The translations under genes were made by a program, and so were the position numbers. From NCBI GenBank assembly GCA_045578305.1, contig JAZNKA010000044.1, positions 1 through 29,890 on the forward strand: DNA of 29,890 nt. The letters are read 5' to 3'. Of this stretch, positions 1 to 7,237 are shown one piece after another (positions within the stretch are counted from its first letter, which is position 1; each line of letters starts with the position of its first letter). Under the pieces are notes generated by a model. It searched no databases, was not told where the DNA came from, and saw nothing but the letters and a program-made list of their open reading frames with translations. This stretch comes from SIG440 sp045578305 (GTDB lineage: Bacteria > Bacillota > Clostridia > Monoglobales > Monoglobaceae).

Positions 1-764
1 TCTGCGCACCTCCCACAATGCTGCGCATGATGATCAAGCAGGATATTTCCAAATACGATCTCTCGTCGGTTAAGCATATGACCACCGCGGGTGAGGCACT
101 TAACCCAGAGGTCTACCGTCAATTTGAAAAAGCAACGGGATTACAAATTCTCGAAGGATTTGGACAGACCGAGAGCACAATGATCATCGGCAATTTGATC
201 GGAGAATCGCACAAGATCGGTTCTATGGGTAAGCCCGCACCGATATATGATGTAGAACTTATGGACAGCGATGGAAACCCTGTAAAAACAAGTGAATCAG
301 GCGAGATTGTTATCAAGGTTAAGGATGGCGCTCCTTGCGGATTGTTCACGGGATATTATGGTGATGAAGAAAAAACCAAAGAAGTTTGGTATGATGGCTA
401 TTATCATACAGGCGATGTTGCTTGGCGTGATGAAGACGGATTCTATTGGTATGTGGGCAGAGCTGACGATGTAATCAAATCTTCGGGATACCGCATTGGT
501 CCGTTCGAAATCGAAAGCGTAATTATGGAGCTTCCTTATGTTTTGGAGTGTGGTGTTTCTGCGGTTCCGGATGAAGTAAGAGGTCAGATTGTAAAAGCAA
601 GTATTGTTCTTGTTGATGGCACACAGCCAACAGATGACCTTAAAAAGGAAATCCAGGATTATGTAAAAGAGAGAACAGCTCCTTACAAGTACCCCAGAAT
701 TGTTGAATTCAGGGAAAGTTTGCCCAAAACTGTAAGCGGAAAAATTCAGCGAAACAAACTTTAA
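1..764 (+). CDS. AMP-forming acyl-CoA synthetase, C-terminal part (5' end outside window)
   Basis: The reading frame is open from the window edge, so only about the last 254 residues are visible. It belongs to the AMP-binding (ANL) family. These enzymes activate a carboxylic acid to an acyl-adenylate and then transfer the acyl group to CoA. Visible motifs in order are APPT, TAGEALNPEV, the GFGQTES adenylate-binding motif, YHTGDVA, the hinge region GRADDVIKSSGYRIGPFEIE, and the C-terminal SGKIQR with the catalytic lysine of the mobile domain. The spacing and wording resemble acetyl/medium-chain acyl-CoA synthetases. The substrate cannot be read from this fragment. The gene ends at TAA 762-764, directly before a strong hairpin terminator, so it is the last gene of its transcript. 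Confidence 0.9.
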   Translation, partial: CAPPTMLRMMIKQDISKYDLSSVKHMTTAGEALNPEVYRQFEKATGLQILEGFGQTESTMIIGNLIGESHKIGSMGKPAPIYDVELMDSDGNPVKTSESGEIVIKVKDGAPCGLFTGYYGDEEKTKEVWYDGYYHTGDVAWRDEDGFYWYVGRADDVIKSSGYRIGPFEIESVIMELPYVLECGVSAVPDEVRGQIVKASIVLVDGTQPTDDLKKEIQDYVKERTAPYKYPRIVEFRESLPKTVSGKIQRNKL

Positions 765-770
765 TACACA

Positions 771-802
771 AAAGGTCAAGGCGTCTGCTCTTGACCTTTT
801 TG
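771..802 (+). terminator. Rho-independent terminator after the acyl-CoA synthetase
   Basis: A 10-bp perfect stem (AAAGGTCAAG at 771-780 with CTTGACCTTT at 790-799) encloses a 9-nt loop and runs into a short T tract. It lies 6 nt after the stop codon. Confidence 0.85.
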
Positions 803-869
803 CAATCATTAATTTACAAAACAAGTGTTAAATTATCAAAAAAACGCAAAAACAAACAAAGAGAATTTA

Positions 870-894
870 TTTTTGCAACTAATGGTTGCAAAAA
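870..894. repeat. Palindrome upstream of the HTH-GlmM gene, possible operator
   Basis: The perfect inverted repeat TTTTTGCAAC / GTTGCAAAAA has 10-bp arms around a 5-nt centre (TAATG). It sits about 120 bp before the ATG of a gene whose product begins with an XRE-type DNA-binding domain. The arms are too weak and have no T tract that would suit a terminator. XRE regulators often bind short palindromes near their own genes, so autoregulation is an inference. I could not place a convincing sigma-A promoter in the 765-1013 gap, which otherwise holds only the terminator at 771-802. Confidence 0.45.
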
Positions 895-1013
895 CCTCAA
901 AGTTAAGTTGATTGATTTTTATATTTTATTTTGATATTGTGATAGTATGAGTATGTTTGTGAATAAAAACATAGTAAAGCTGTTACATTAAAAAATATTA
1001 AGGTGGTCTTAAA

Positions 1014-2636
1014 ATGACAATTGGTGAAAAAATTTTTAATCTTCGTACATTGGCAGACATTTCTCAGGAGCAACTGGCAGAAAAAATTTCTGTTTCAAGG
1101 CAATCCATTTCAAAGTGGGAAATGGACCAGGCTATCCCTCAAATCGACAAAGTTTTGCAGCTTTGTGATTTGTTTGGCATCTCAACAGATGAACTACTTT
1201 ATGACAAAATACCGATTAGCAAAAAAACATCCGGAAAACCTGCAAAAAACAAATATTTTGGAACGGATGGTTTCAGGGGTGAAGCAAATCGCACTCTGAC
1301 TTCTATGCAGGCATACAGGGTCGGAAGATTTTTGGGTTGGTATTACTCAACCGAACTTTCGGGTTGCCGAAAGGCCGGATACCGCCCCAGAATAGTTATC
1401 GGCAAAGATACCAGACGTTCGAGTTATATGCTTGAATACTCGATTGTTGCAGGAATAACTGCATCGGGGGCAGATGCATATATGCTCCACGTTACCACGA
1501 CGCCAAGTGTGTCATATGTTACCCGTCAGGATGAGTTTGACTGCGGAATAATGATTACGGCTTCACACAATCCTTTTTATGACAACGGAATAAAAATAAT
1601 TAATCGTTACGGCGAAAAACTTGATGACGATATAACAAGACTTATCGAAGAATATATTGATGGAGATTTGCATAGTTTGAATGTTTCGGGCAGCGATCTT
1701 CCGCTTGCACACAGAGAGCGTATAGGCTGTATTGTTGACTATGTTTCGGGCAGAAACAGATATGTAGGATACCTTATTTCACTGGCTTCACATTCTTACA
1801 AAAATTTAAGAATCGGTCTTGATTGTGCCAACGGTGCTTCATGGATGATTGCAAAGTCACTGTTCAGCGCCCTGGGTGCTCAGACTATGGTTATTGGTGC
1901 ACAACCGGATGGACTTAATGTAAATGAAGATTGTGGATCTACTCATATAGAAAAGCTTTGCCAGTTGGTAAAAGACAATCATCTTGATATGGGATTTGCT
2001 TTTGATGGTGACTGTGACCGTTGTATTGCTGTTGACGGCAACGGAAAGGTTGTTGACGGCGATGCAATGATGTATATCTTAGGAAAGCGCCTTAAAAACA
2101 GAGGTATGCTTAACGACAATACTGTAGTTGCAACCATTATGTCAAACAGTGGATTTGTTGCAAGTCTTAAGGAAGCGGGAATAAAGTGCGAGCAAACAAC
2201 TGTCGGTGACAGATTTGTTTATGAATGTATGCAGAAAAACGACTATTCAATCGGTGGCGAGCAATCCGGTCATATTATTCTTAAAAAGTATGCGACAACA
2301 GGTGATGGTCTTTTGACTGCGATTATGATTACTGAGGAAGTTTGCGATACAAAAACTCCGCTTGCTGAACTTGCTGAGCCTGTAAAATTGTATCCGCAGT
2401 TTACCAAAAATGTACGAGTATTGGACAAAGCGGCTGTTTTGTCTGACAAATGTGTTCTTGATGCATTAAAAGAGGTGGAAAAAGCTATTGACGGAAACGG
2501 AAGAGCACTTCTCAGACAAAGTGGTACAGAACCGGTTATTCGTATAATGATTGAATGTGAAGATGAGGAATCTTGCAAAAAATATGCTAACCAGATTGCA
2601 GACAAAATAAGAGAGAGGGGTTATGAGGTTGAATAA
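1014..2636 (+). CDS. glmM: Phosphoglucosamine mutase with N-terminal XRE helix-turn-helix domain
   Basis: GlmM interconverts glucosamine-6-phosphate and glucosamine-1-phosphate, feeding UDP-GlcNAc and peptidoglycan synthesis. Residues 5-62 form an XRE/Cro-type helix-turn-helix (SQEQLAEKISVSRQSISKWE). A short polar linker follows, and a full-length mutase begins at KYFGTDGFRG (from residue 80). Catalytic motifs are intact: the phosphoserine loop ITASHNP (Ser184), the metal loop DGDCDR (Asp331, Asp333, Asp335), the sugar-specificity loop GGEQSGH (414-420) and the phosphate-binding loop RQSGTEP (501-507). GEQSGH is the form typical of GlmM rather than of phosphomannomutases. Family members have about 450 residues, so the roughly 80 extra N-terminal residues are an added domain. 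The start at 1014 has AAGGTGG at 1000-1006. No ATG, GTG or TTG lies in frame just before the mutase part, so the fusion looks genuine. The 3' end overlaps the next gene by 14 nt. Confidence 0.9.
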   Translation: MTIGEKIFNLRTLADISQEQLAEKISVSRQSISKWEMDQAIPQIDKVLQLCDLFGISTDELLYDKIPISKKTSGKPAKNKYFGTDGFRGEANRTLTSMQAYRVGRFLGWYYSTELSGCRKAGYRPRIVIGKDTRRSSYMLEYSIVAGITASGADAYMLHVTTTPSVSYVTRQDEFDCGIMITASHNPFYDNGIKIINRYGEKLDDDITRLIEEYIDGDLHSLNVSGSDLPLAHRERIGCIVDYVSGRNRYVGYLISLASHSYKNLRIGLDCANGASWMIAKSLFSALGAQTMVIGAQPDGLNVNEDCGSTHIEKLCQLVKDNHLDMGFAFDGDCDRCIAVDGNGKVVDGDAMMYILGKRLKNRGMLNDNTVVATIMSNSGFVASLKEAGIKCEQTTVGDRFVYECMQKNDYSIGGEQSGHIILKKYATTGDGLLTAIMITEEVCDTKTPLAELAEPVKLYPQFTKNVRVLDKAAVLSDKCVLDALKEVEKAIDGNGRALLRQSGTEPVIRIMIECEDEESCKKYANQIADKIRERGYEVE

Positions 2637-3300
2637 AAAAGTTAAAACACACGACTTGTTTGACTGTGCTACATCGTACCTTGTTGACCTTTTTAAAGAT
2701 GCCGAATATCCATGGGAAATGCTTCCTAAAATTAAGGATTATATTAAAAATCTTATCAAATCGGGAATTCCAGGTTATAAGGAAATAGCCGAAGATGTGC
2801 TTGTTGGCGAAAATGTAAAAATTTATCCAACTGCAACAATCGAGGGCCCAACCATTATAGGAAGCGGAACCGAAGTAAGACCCGGAGCTTTCATAAGAGG
2901 ATCGGTAATAACCGGAGAAAATTGTGTTATTGGAAATTCTACTGAACTTAAAAATTGTGTTTTGCTGAACAATGTTCAGGTTCCTCATTACAATTATGTA
3001 GGAGATTCTGTTTTAGGGAATTATGCACATATGGGTGCAGGTTCGATTTGCTCAAATCTTAAGTCTGATAAAAAAGCGGTTGTTATACACGCTGACACGG
3101 ATTTTGAAACAGGCCTTCGCAAAATAGGTGGAATTCTTGCAGATTACGCAGATATAGGATGCGGTTGCGTTCTTAATCCCGGTACAATAGTCGGCAAGAA
3201 CACATCGGTTTATCCTTTGACGGCATTGAGAGGTGTTTTTCCTGCTGACTGTATTGTGAAAGATCTCAATACAATTGTTGTAAGAGTTCAAAACAAATAA
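2623..3300 (+). CDS. Left-handed beta-helix acyltransferase, GlmU C-terminal-like
   Basis: This 225-residue protein is built mainly of hexapeptide repeats (for example IYPTATIEG, VRPGAFIRG, CVIGNSTELKNC), the left-handed beta-helix fold of the GlmU acetyltransferase half. Compared from memory with E. coli GlmU, the active-site surroundings are recognisable: the RPGA arginine, the lysine in TELKN, the HxxY of PHYNYVGD and the MGAG turn with a following asparagine. The N-terminal nucleotidyltransferase domain of GlmU, with its GxGTRM loop, is absent. About 50 helical residues stand in its place. Its start lies inside the end of glmM and is preceded by AGAGAGGGG, which suggests translational coupling. 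With GlmM it could acetylate glucosamine-1-phosphate, while uridylyl transfer would need another protein. Such proteins are often labelled UDP-GlcNAc pyrophosphorylase, a name the sequence does not support. The substrate is unproven. Confidence 0.75.
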   Translation: MRLNKKVKTHDLFDCATSYLVDLFKDAEYPWEMLPKIKDYIKNLIKSGIPGYKEIAEDVLVGENVKIYPTATIEGPTIIGSGTEVRPGAFIRGSVITGENCVIGNSTELKNCVLLNNVQVPHYNYVGDSVLGNYAHMGAGSICSNLKSDKKAVVIHADTDFETGLRKIGGILADYADIGCGCVLNPGTIVGKNTSVYPLTALRGVFPADCIVKDLNTIVVRVQNK

Positions 3301-3308
3301 TTTGTAAT

Positions 3309-3337
3309 AAAAAAGCGGTGACTTTGCCGCTTTTTTT
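3309..3337 (+). terminator. Terminator after the glmM pair
   Basis: The stem AAAAGCGG (3311-3318) pairs with CCGCTTTT (3327-3334) around an 8-nt loop and continues into a T tract. Confidence 0.8.
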
Positions 3338-3414
3338 AATTTTTTGTAGCTGATATATTGAAAAAAGTTTACTTTTTTGATAAAATAGTATAAAAATTCA
3401 GAATGGAGACAACG

Positions 3415-3975
3415 ATGCAGAATTGGGAATTGATTATGATTGCAGTAGGTCTTTCGGCAGACGCTTTTGCAGTGTCAGTTTGCAAAGGACTTTCGGTTGA
3501 TAAATTAAAAAGCAACCATATGATTGTTACTGGGTTATATTTCGGAGGATTTCAGGCGTTTATGCCGCTTTTGGGGTATTGGCTCGGAAGTAGTTTTCAA
3601 AGCCTTATCACAAGTATTGACCATTGGATTGCTTTTCTTTTACTTGGACTGATAGGGTTGAATATGATAAAGGAAGCAAGGGAGAAGGAAGAAAAGCTCA
3701 ACGATTCATTCTCCCTTACAGAAATGCTTCCGCTTGCACTTGCGACAAGTATAGATGCCTTGGCTGTGGGAATAACATTCGCTTTCCTGGCTGAAAATAT
3801 TTACAAGATGATTACCCTTATTGGTCTTATTACCTTTGTGCTTTCGGCTGTGGGCATTTGGCTGGGCAACAAATTTGGAGGGAAACATAAAGCAAAAGCA
3901 GAGCTTTTTGGCGGAGTTGTATTGATTGTTATGGGAATAAAAATTTTGCTTGAGCATTTGGAAATAATTGCATAA
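3415..3975 (+). CDS. mntP: Manganese efflux pump MntP
   Basis: MntP is a small six-helix membrane protein that exports Mn2+. The protein has 186 residues, close to the usual family length, with two sequence-related halves. The halves carry the hallmark acidic motifs GLSADAFAVSVCKGL (Asp16) and ATSIDALAVGITFAF (Asp114), which correspond to the essential membrane aspartates known in the E. coli protein. I chose ATG 3415 because GGAG at 3405-3408 lies 6 nt before it. The in-frame ATG at 3403 would contain that site and has none of its own. The gene stands alone between two terminators. Many mntP genes follow a yybP-ykoY manganese riboswitch, but the roughly 80 nt between the preceding terminator and the start are too short to hold one. 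Confidence 0.92.
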   Translation: MQNWELIMIAVGLSADAFAVSVCKGLSVDKLKSNHMIVTGLYFGGFQAFMPLLGYWLGSSFQSLITSIDHWIAFLLLGLIGLNMIKEAREKEEKLNDSFSLTEMLPLALATSIDALAVGITFAFLAENIYKMITLIGLITFVLSAVGIWLGNKFGGKHKAKAELFGGVVLIVMGIKILLEHLEIIA

Positions 3976-4010
3976 AAAAATCGGTATTAGGCATCCTAAT
4001 ACCGATTTTT
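3976..4010. terminator. Bidirectional terminator between mntP and the decarboxylase genes
   Basis: A perfect 16-bp stem (AAAAATCGGTATTAGG and its complement, 3976-3991 and 3995-4010) has a 3-nt loop and A/T tracts on both sides. It serves the converging mntP transcript and the minus-strand transcript that ends just before it. Confidence 0.92.
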
Positions 4011-4012
4011 TG

Positions 4013-4129
4013 TTATTTAGAAAATTTTGTTATGCCGTAAACTATAAGCGAAATGGCTGCCATAACAATAAAGATTCCAAGCATACCCATCCCCATAAGT
4101 TTTAAAGCAATTGCAAGATTTGGTGTCAT
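4013..4129 (-). CDS. 38-residue single-span membrane protein, OadG-related
   Basis: Reading the minus strand from ATG 4129 gives a 38-residue peptide: a short polar N-terminus (MTPNLAIALK), one hydrophobic span of about 20 residues (LMGMGMLGIFIVMAAISLIVYG) and a basic tail (ITKFSK). GGGAGG at 4138-4143 lies 8 nt before the start. The gene begins 16 nt after the stop of the beta subunit and is followed by a terminator, so it is the last gene of that transcript. Gamma subunits of sodium-pump decarboxylases also have one N-terminal membrane helix followed by a soluble tail, but they are roughly twice this long. I infer a reduced gamma-like subunit stabilising the beta subunit. Homology is too short to prove by eye. 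Confidence 0.8.
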   Translation of the reverse strand: MTPNLAIALKLMGMGMLGIFIVMAAISLIVYGITKFSK

Positions 4130-4145
4130 ATTTTTGTCCTCCCGA

Positions 4146-5285
4146 TTATTTAATAAGCTGCGGGATGAGATTGAGTATCATACCGCCTGCAAGTACTGAT
4201 GCAATCTGACCCGAAACATTTGCACCTACCGCGTGCATCAAAAGATGGTTCTGAGGGTCTGCTTCAAGTCCAAGCTTTTGTATAACGCGGGCAGACATAG
4301 GAAATGCAGAGATACCTGCCGCACCAACCATAGGATTGATTTTGTTTTTAGTAAACAGGTTGAGGAATTTTGCAAAAAATACACCTGCAACCGAGTCGAA
4401 CACAAATGCAACAAGACCAAGACCCATAATAAGAAGTGTATCAATTTTTACAAAGTTTTCGGCAACCATACTAAATGAAATGGTAATTCCCAAAAGAAGT
4501 GTTACAAGGTTTGCCAAAACATTTTGTGCTGATTCAGAAAGCGAATTCAAAACACCACATTCACGAAGAAGGTTACCAAACATAAGGAAACCAACCAAAG
4601 CAACAGAAGTAGGAGCAATAAATCCGGCAATTATTGTAACGATAATCGGGAAAGCAATTCTAAGGCCTTTTGACACTTTTCCGGGATTATACGGCATGCG
4701 GATTTGTCTTTCCTTTTTTGTTGTAACTGCCTTGATTGCAGCCGGCTGAATGATTGGAACAAGTGCCATATAAGAGTACGCCGCAACAGCTATAGGCCCT
4801 ATGTATTTTGATTTAAGAACCTGTGATACAAGGATTGAAGTGGGACCGTCAGCAGCACCGATAATACCGATTGATGCAGCATCAATTATATCAAATCCAA
4901 GCAATACTGCAATTGCAACAGTGAAGAATATACCAAATTGTGCTGCAGCACCGAAAAGGAACATCTTGGGATTTGAAAGAAGCGGACCAAAGTCAATCAT
5001 TGCACCAATGCCGATAAACAGAAGAAGCGGCATTGCCTCGGATGATTCGATACCGATTTCATAAAGCCACTGTACAATCCCCTGAACTTCACCGATTCCT
5101 TCAATATTTTGGTTTAAAACTCCCGAGAATGGAAGATTTACCAAAATAGCACCAAAGCCCATAGGAAGAAGGAGCGAAGGCTCATAGTTCTTTTTTATGG
5201 CGAGATAAATAAGTATGATGCCGACTATATACATAACAATTTGTTGCCATGTAACAGCCATAAAACCGTCTAACAAAAAACTCAT
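4146..5285 (-). CDS. Sodium-ion-translocating decarboxylase beta subunit
   Basis: This 379-residue integral membrane protein belongs to the OadB/GcdB/MmdB family. Members couple decarboxylation of carboxybiotin to Na+ export. Visible signatures are TWQQIVMYIVGIILIYLAI near the N-terminus, EPSLLLPMGFGAILVNLP, LLFIGIGAMIDFGPLL, the central IGAADGPTSI with Asp146 (equivalent to an aspartate implicated in Na+ transfer in the family) and the C-terminal VGAAGISAFPMSARV. The start at 5285 is preferred over an in-frame GTG at 5294 because that GTG lies inside the ribosome binding site GAGGTG (5292-5297). The acid substrate (oxaloacetate, methylmalonyl-CoA or glutaconyl-CoA) cannot be told from beta. 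No carboxyltransferase alpha subunit or biotin carrier gene is nearby. A small membrane protein follows in the same transcript. Confidence 0.92.
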   Translation of the reverse strand: MSFLLDGFMAVTWQQIVMYIVGIILIYLAIKKNYEPSLLLPMGFGAILVNLPFSGVLNQNIEGIGEVQGIVQWLYEIGIESSEAMPLLLFIGIGAMIDFGPLLSNPKMFLFGAAAQFGIFFTVAIAVLLGFDIIDAASIGIIGAADGPTSILVSQVLKSKYIGPIAVAAYSYMALVPIIQPAAIKAVTTKKERQIRMPYNPGKVSKGLRIAFPIIVTIIAGFIAPTSVALVGFLMFGNLLRECGVLNSLSESAQNVLANLVTLLLGITISFSMVAENFVKIDTLLIMGLGLVAFVFDSVAGVFFAKFLNLFTKNKINPMVGAAGISAFPMSARVIQKLGLEADPQNHLLMHAVGANVSGQIASVLAGGMILNLIPQLIK

Positions 5286-5346
5286 TGATAACACCTCGTT
5301 AAATTTATTTTAATTTTAATAATTTACACATATAGAAACTTTTATT

Positions 5347-5375
5347 ATTTTAGCAATAATCGGTATTTATGTCAA
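5347..5375 (-). promoter_or_regulatory. Sigma-A promoter for the decarboxylase genes
   Basis: On the minus strand, TTGACA (5370-5375) and TAAAAT (5347-5352) are separated by exactly 17 nt. The start codon is about 60 nt downstream. Confidence 0.8.
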
Positions 5376-5428
5376 GCATAATGCGAATCAAAATCATAAA
5401 ATATTTTTTAGGAATAATAAAAAAAGAC

Positions 5429-5457
5429 TTAACAACAAATAAATATTATGATATAAT
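5429..5457 (+). promoter_or_regulatory. Sigma-A promoter for pyruvate kinase
   Basis: TTAACA (5429-5434) and TATAAT (5452-5457) are 17 nt apart. A TG one base before the -10 forms an extended -10 element. The start codon of the kinase gene is about 38 nt downstream. Confidence 0.85.
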
Positions 5458-5495
5458 CTTTTAAACAGCCATGACAATACAAAGGAGAAACAGCG

Positions 5496-6908
5496 ATGAG
5501 GAAAACAAAAATTGTATGTACGATAGGTCCTGCGTCAAATAATGAAGACACCTTGAGAAAGATGTGCAAAGCCGGGATGAATGTGGCACGACTCAATTTT
5601 TCACATGGCACACATGCTGAACATAAAAGAAATATTGACCTTATAAAGAAAGTACGCGAAGAACTTAATCTGCCCGTTGCTATTTTGCTCGACACAAAAG
5701 GTCCTGAATACAGAATAGGAATTTTTGAAAATTCTAAAATTTTTTTAAATGACGGCGATACATTTACTTTTACAACCGACGATGTGGCAGGAAATCAGGA
5801 AAGGGTATCGGTAAGTTATAAGGGACTTATAAACGATTTGGAAAAAGGAGATAGAATTCTTTTAAACAACGGACTTGTTGTTTTTGAAGTGACCGAAATC
5901 AAAGGGAATGATGCAATTTGCAAGGTTATACACGGGGGAGAGGTCTCAAATCGAAAGAGTATGAGCTTTCCAAACAAAGTTCTTAAGCAATTTTATCTTT
6001 CTGAGCAGGATAAAGCCGATATTTTGTTTGGAATTGAAAAGGATGTTGATTTTATTGCCTGCTCGTTTGTTTCGTGTAAGCAGGACCTTCTTGATGTAAA
6101 ACAATTTTTAAAGGAAGCCAATGCGCCGGATGTCGAACTTATTGCAAAAATCGAAAACCAGGCGGGCATTGACAATATAGAGGAAATTTGCAGCGAATGT
6201 TCGGGAATAATGATTGGTCGTGGCGATATGGGTGTTGAGATTGCATACGAAAAATTGCCTGCAATACAAAAGCATCTTATTACCAAATGCCGCATGCTTG
6301 GAAAGCGCGTAATTACGGCAACCGAGATGCTTGAGTCAATGATACACAATCCAAGACCCACTCGTGCCGAAATTTCTGATGTAGCAAATGCTGTTTATGA
6401 TGGCTCAAGTGCTGTTATGCTTTCAGGCGAAACCGCTGCCGGCAAATTTCCGGTAGAAGCAGTTGAGGCAATGGCAAGGATTACGGCAGAAACCGAGCAA
6501 AACATTCATTATGAAAAACGTTTCAGAAACAACAATTTTATAACCAAGGATACTATTGATGCCATTTCTCATGCTACCTGCGGTATGGCAATCGATCTTG
6601 ACGCAAACGCAATTGTTGTTTGCTCACATTCTGGCATTACCGCTCGAATGGTTTCAAGGTTCAGACCACCTGTAGACATAATAGGTCTTACAACAAATCC
6701 GCGGGTTTGGCGAAAATTGGCACTTTCCTGGGGGGTAACTCCGGTTATAGTAGAAGCGTATCCTTCGACCGAAGTTTTGTTTTATGTAGCAAAAAAGACT
6801 GCTGCCGAGCTTTTTAAACTAAAAGCAGGAAGCAAGATAATAATTACCGGTGGAGCAACAAACGGCAAGTCCGGAAACACCGATTTAATAAAAATAGAGA
6901 CAATTTAA
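5496..6908 (+). CDS. pyk: Pyruvate kinase
   Basis: Pyruvate kinase converts phosphoenolpyruvate and ADP to pyruvate and ATP, the last step of glycolysis. The 470-residue protein has the standard barrel, B domain and C-terminal allosteric domain, without the extra PEP-utiliser domain found in some Firmicutes. Motifs include ARLNFSHG (31-38), DTKGPEYRIG (66-75), the catalytic IAKIEN (Lys218, metal ligand Glu220), GRGDMGVE (Asp244) and TATEMLESMIHNPRPTRAE (Thr276). GPEYRIG departs from the common GPEIRTG. By memory alignment, Phe83 stands where K+-dependent enzymes have a glutamate. AGGAGA at 5483-5488 precedes the ATG by 7 nt. It is transcribed from its own promoter. The rubredoxin-thioredoxin pair follows 143 nt later without a clear terminator between. 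Confidence 0.96.
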   Translation: MRKTKIVCTIGPASNNEDTLRKMCKAGMNVARLNFSHGTHAEHKRNIDLIKKVREELNLPVAILLDTKGPEYRIGIFENSKIFLNDGDTFTFTTDDVAGNQERVSVSYKGLINDLEKGDRILLNNGLVVFEVTEIKGNDAICKVIHGGEVSNRKSMSFPNKVLKQFYLSEQDKADILFGIEKDVDFIACSFVSCKQDLLDVKQFLKEANAPDVELIAKIENQAGIDNIEEICSECSGIMIGRGDMGVEIAYEKLPAIQKHLITKCRMLGKRVITATEMLESMIHNPRPTRAEISDVANAVYDGSSAVMLSGETAAGKFPVEAVEAMARITAETEQNIHYEKRFRNNNFITKDTIDAISHATCGMAIDLDANAIVVCSHSGITARMVSRFRPPVDIIGLTTNPRVWRKLALSWGVTPVIVEAYPSTEVLFYVAKKTAAELFKLKAGSKIIITGGATNGKSGNTDLIKIETI

Positions 6909-6929
6909 AACCATTCCTGACGATGCAGT

Positions 6930-6952
6930 TCTTATTTGTTGCAAAAATAAGA
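6930..6952 (+). repeat. AT-rich inverted repeat after pyruvate kinase
   Basis: TCTTATTT and AAATAAGA form an 8-bp stem around a 7-nt loop 21 nt after the pyk stop. There is no T tract, so termination would be weak at best. The loop region contains GTTGCAAAAA (6938-6947), identical to one arm of the palindrome at 870-894. I see no convincing promoter for rubredoxin in the rest of the gap. Confidence 0.4.
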
Positions 6953-7051
6953 CGTTGATAAATTTAACTTTTGAGGACTGTATTTTTTAGAACAAAAAGT
7001 ATAAACTATTGGAAAAATTAAAAAAACAATATATTTTAAGGAGGACTAATT

Positions 7052-7210
7052 ATGAAAAAATATGTATGTGGACCATGTGGCTGGACCTATGACGAGGCAG
7101 AGGGAGCACCGGATATGGGAATTGCTCCGGGCACAAAATTTGAGGATTTGCCCGAAGATTTTGCATGCCCGATTTGCGGCGTAGGCAAAGAGATGTTTGA
7201 AGAAGAATAG
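7052..7210 (+). CDS. Rubredoxin
   Basis: This 52-residue protein is a one-iron electron carrier of anaerobes, commonly linked to oxygen or peroxide reduction. Both iron-binding hairpins are present: CxxC at Cys6-Cys9 (CGPC) and Cys39-Cys42 (CPIC). The characteristic middle section YDEAEGAPDMGIAPGTKFEDLPEDFACP also matches. Length and cysteine spacing match classical rubredoxins. Trp11 replaces the usual tyrosine after the first hairpin. AAGGAGG at 7038-7044 is 7 nt from the ATG. Thioredoxin follows after 27 nt, probably on the same transcript, which fits a shared redox or oxidative-stress role. Confidence 0.95.
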   Translation: MKKYVCGPCGWTYDEAEGAPDMGIAPGTKFEDLPEDFACPICGVGKEMFEEE

Positions 7211-7237
7211 TATTGAGCTTTACAAAGGAGGGCTATT

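Noticed and set aside
297..824. 175-codon open frame on the minus strand opposite the acyl-CoA synthetase.
   Set aside because: It crosses a terminator, lacks a plausible start site and opposes a gene with clear family motifs.
765..1013. Several AT-rich hexamer pairs as a promoter for the HTH-GlmM gene.
   Set aside because: None combines a good -35, a good -10 and 16-18 nt spacing, so no promoter is called.
3335..3414. Possible yybP-ykoY manganese riboswitch ahead of mntP.
   Set aside because: The space between the preceding terminator and the gene is under 100 nt and shows none of the conserved paired loops.
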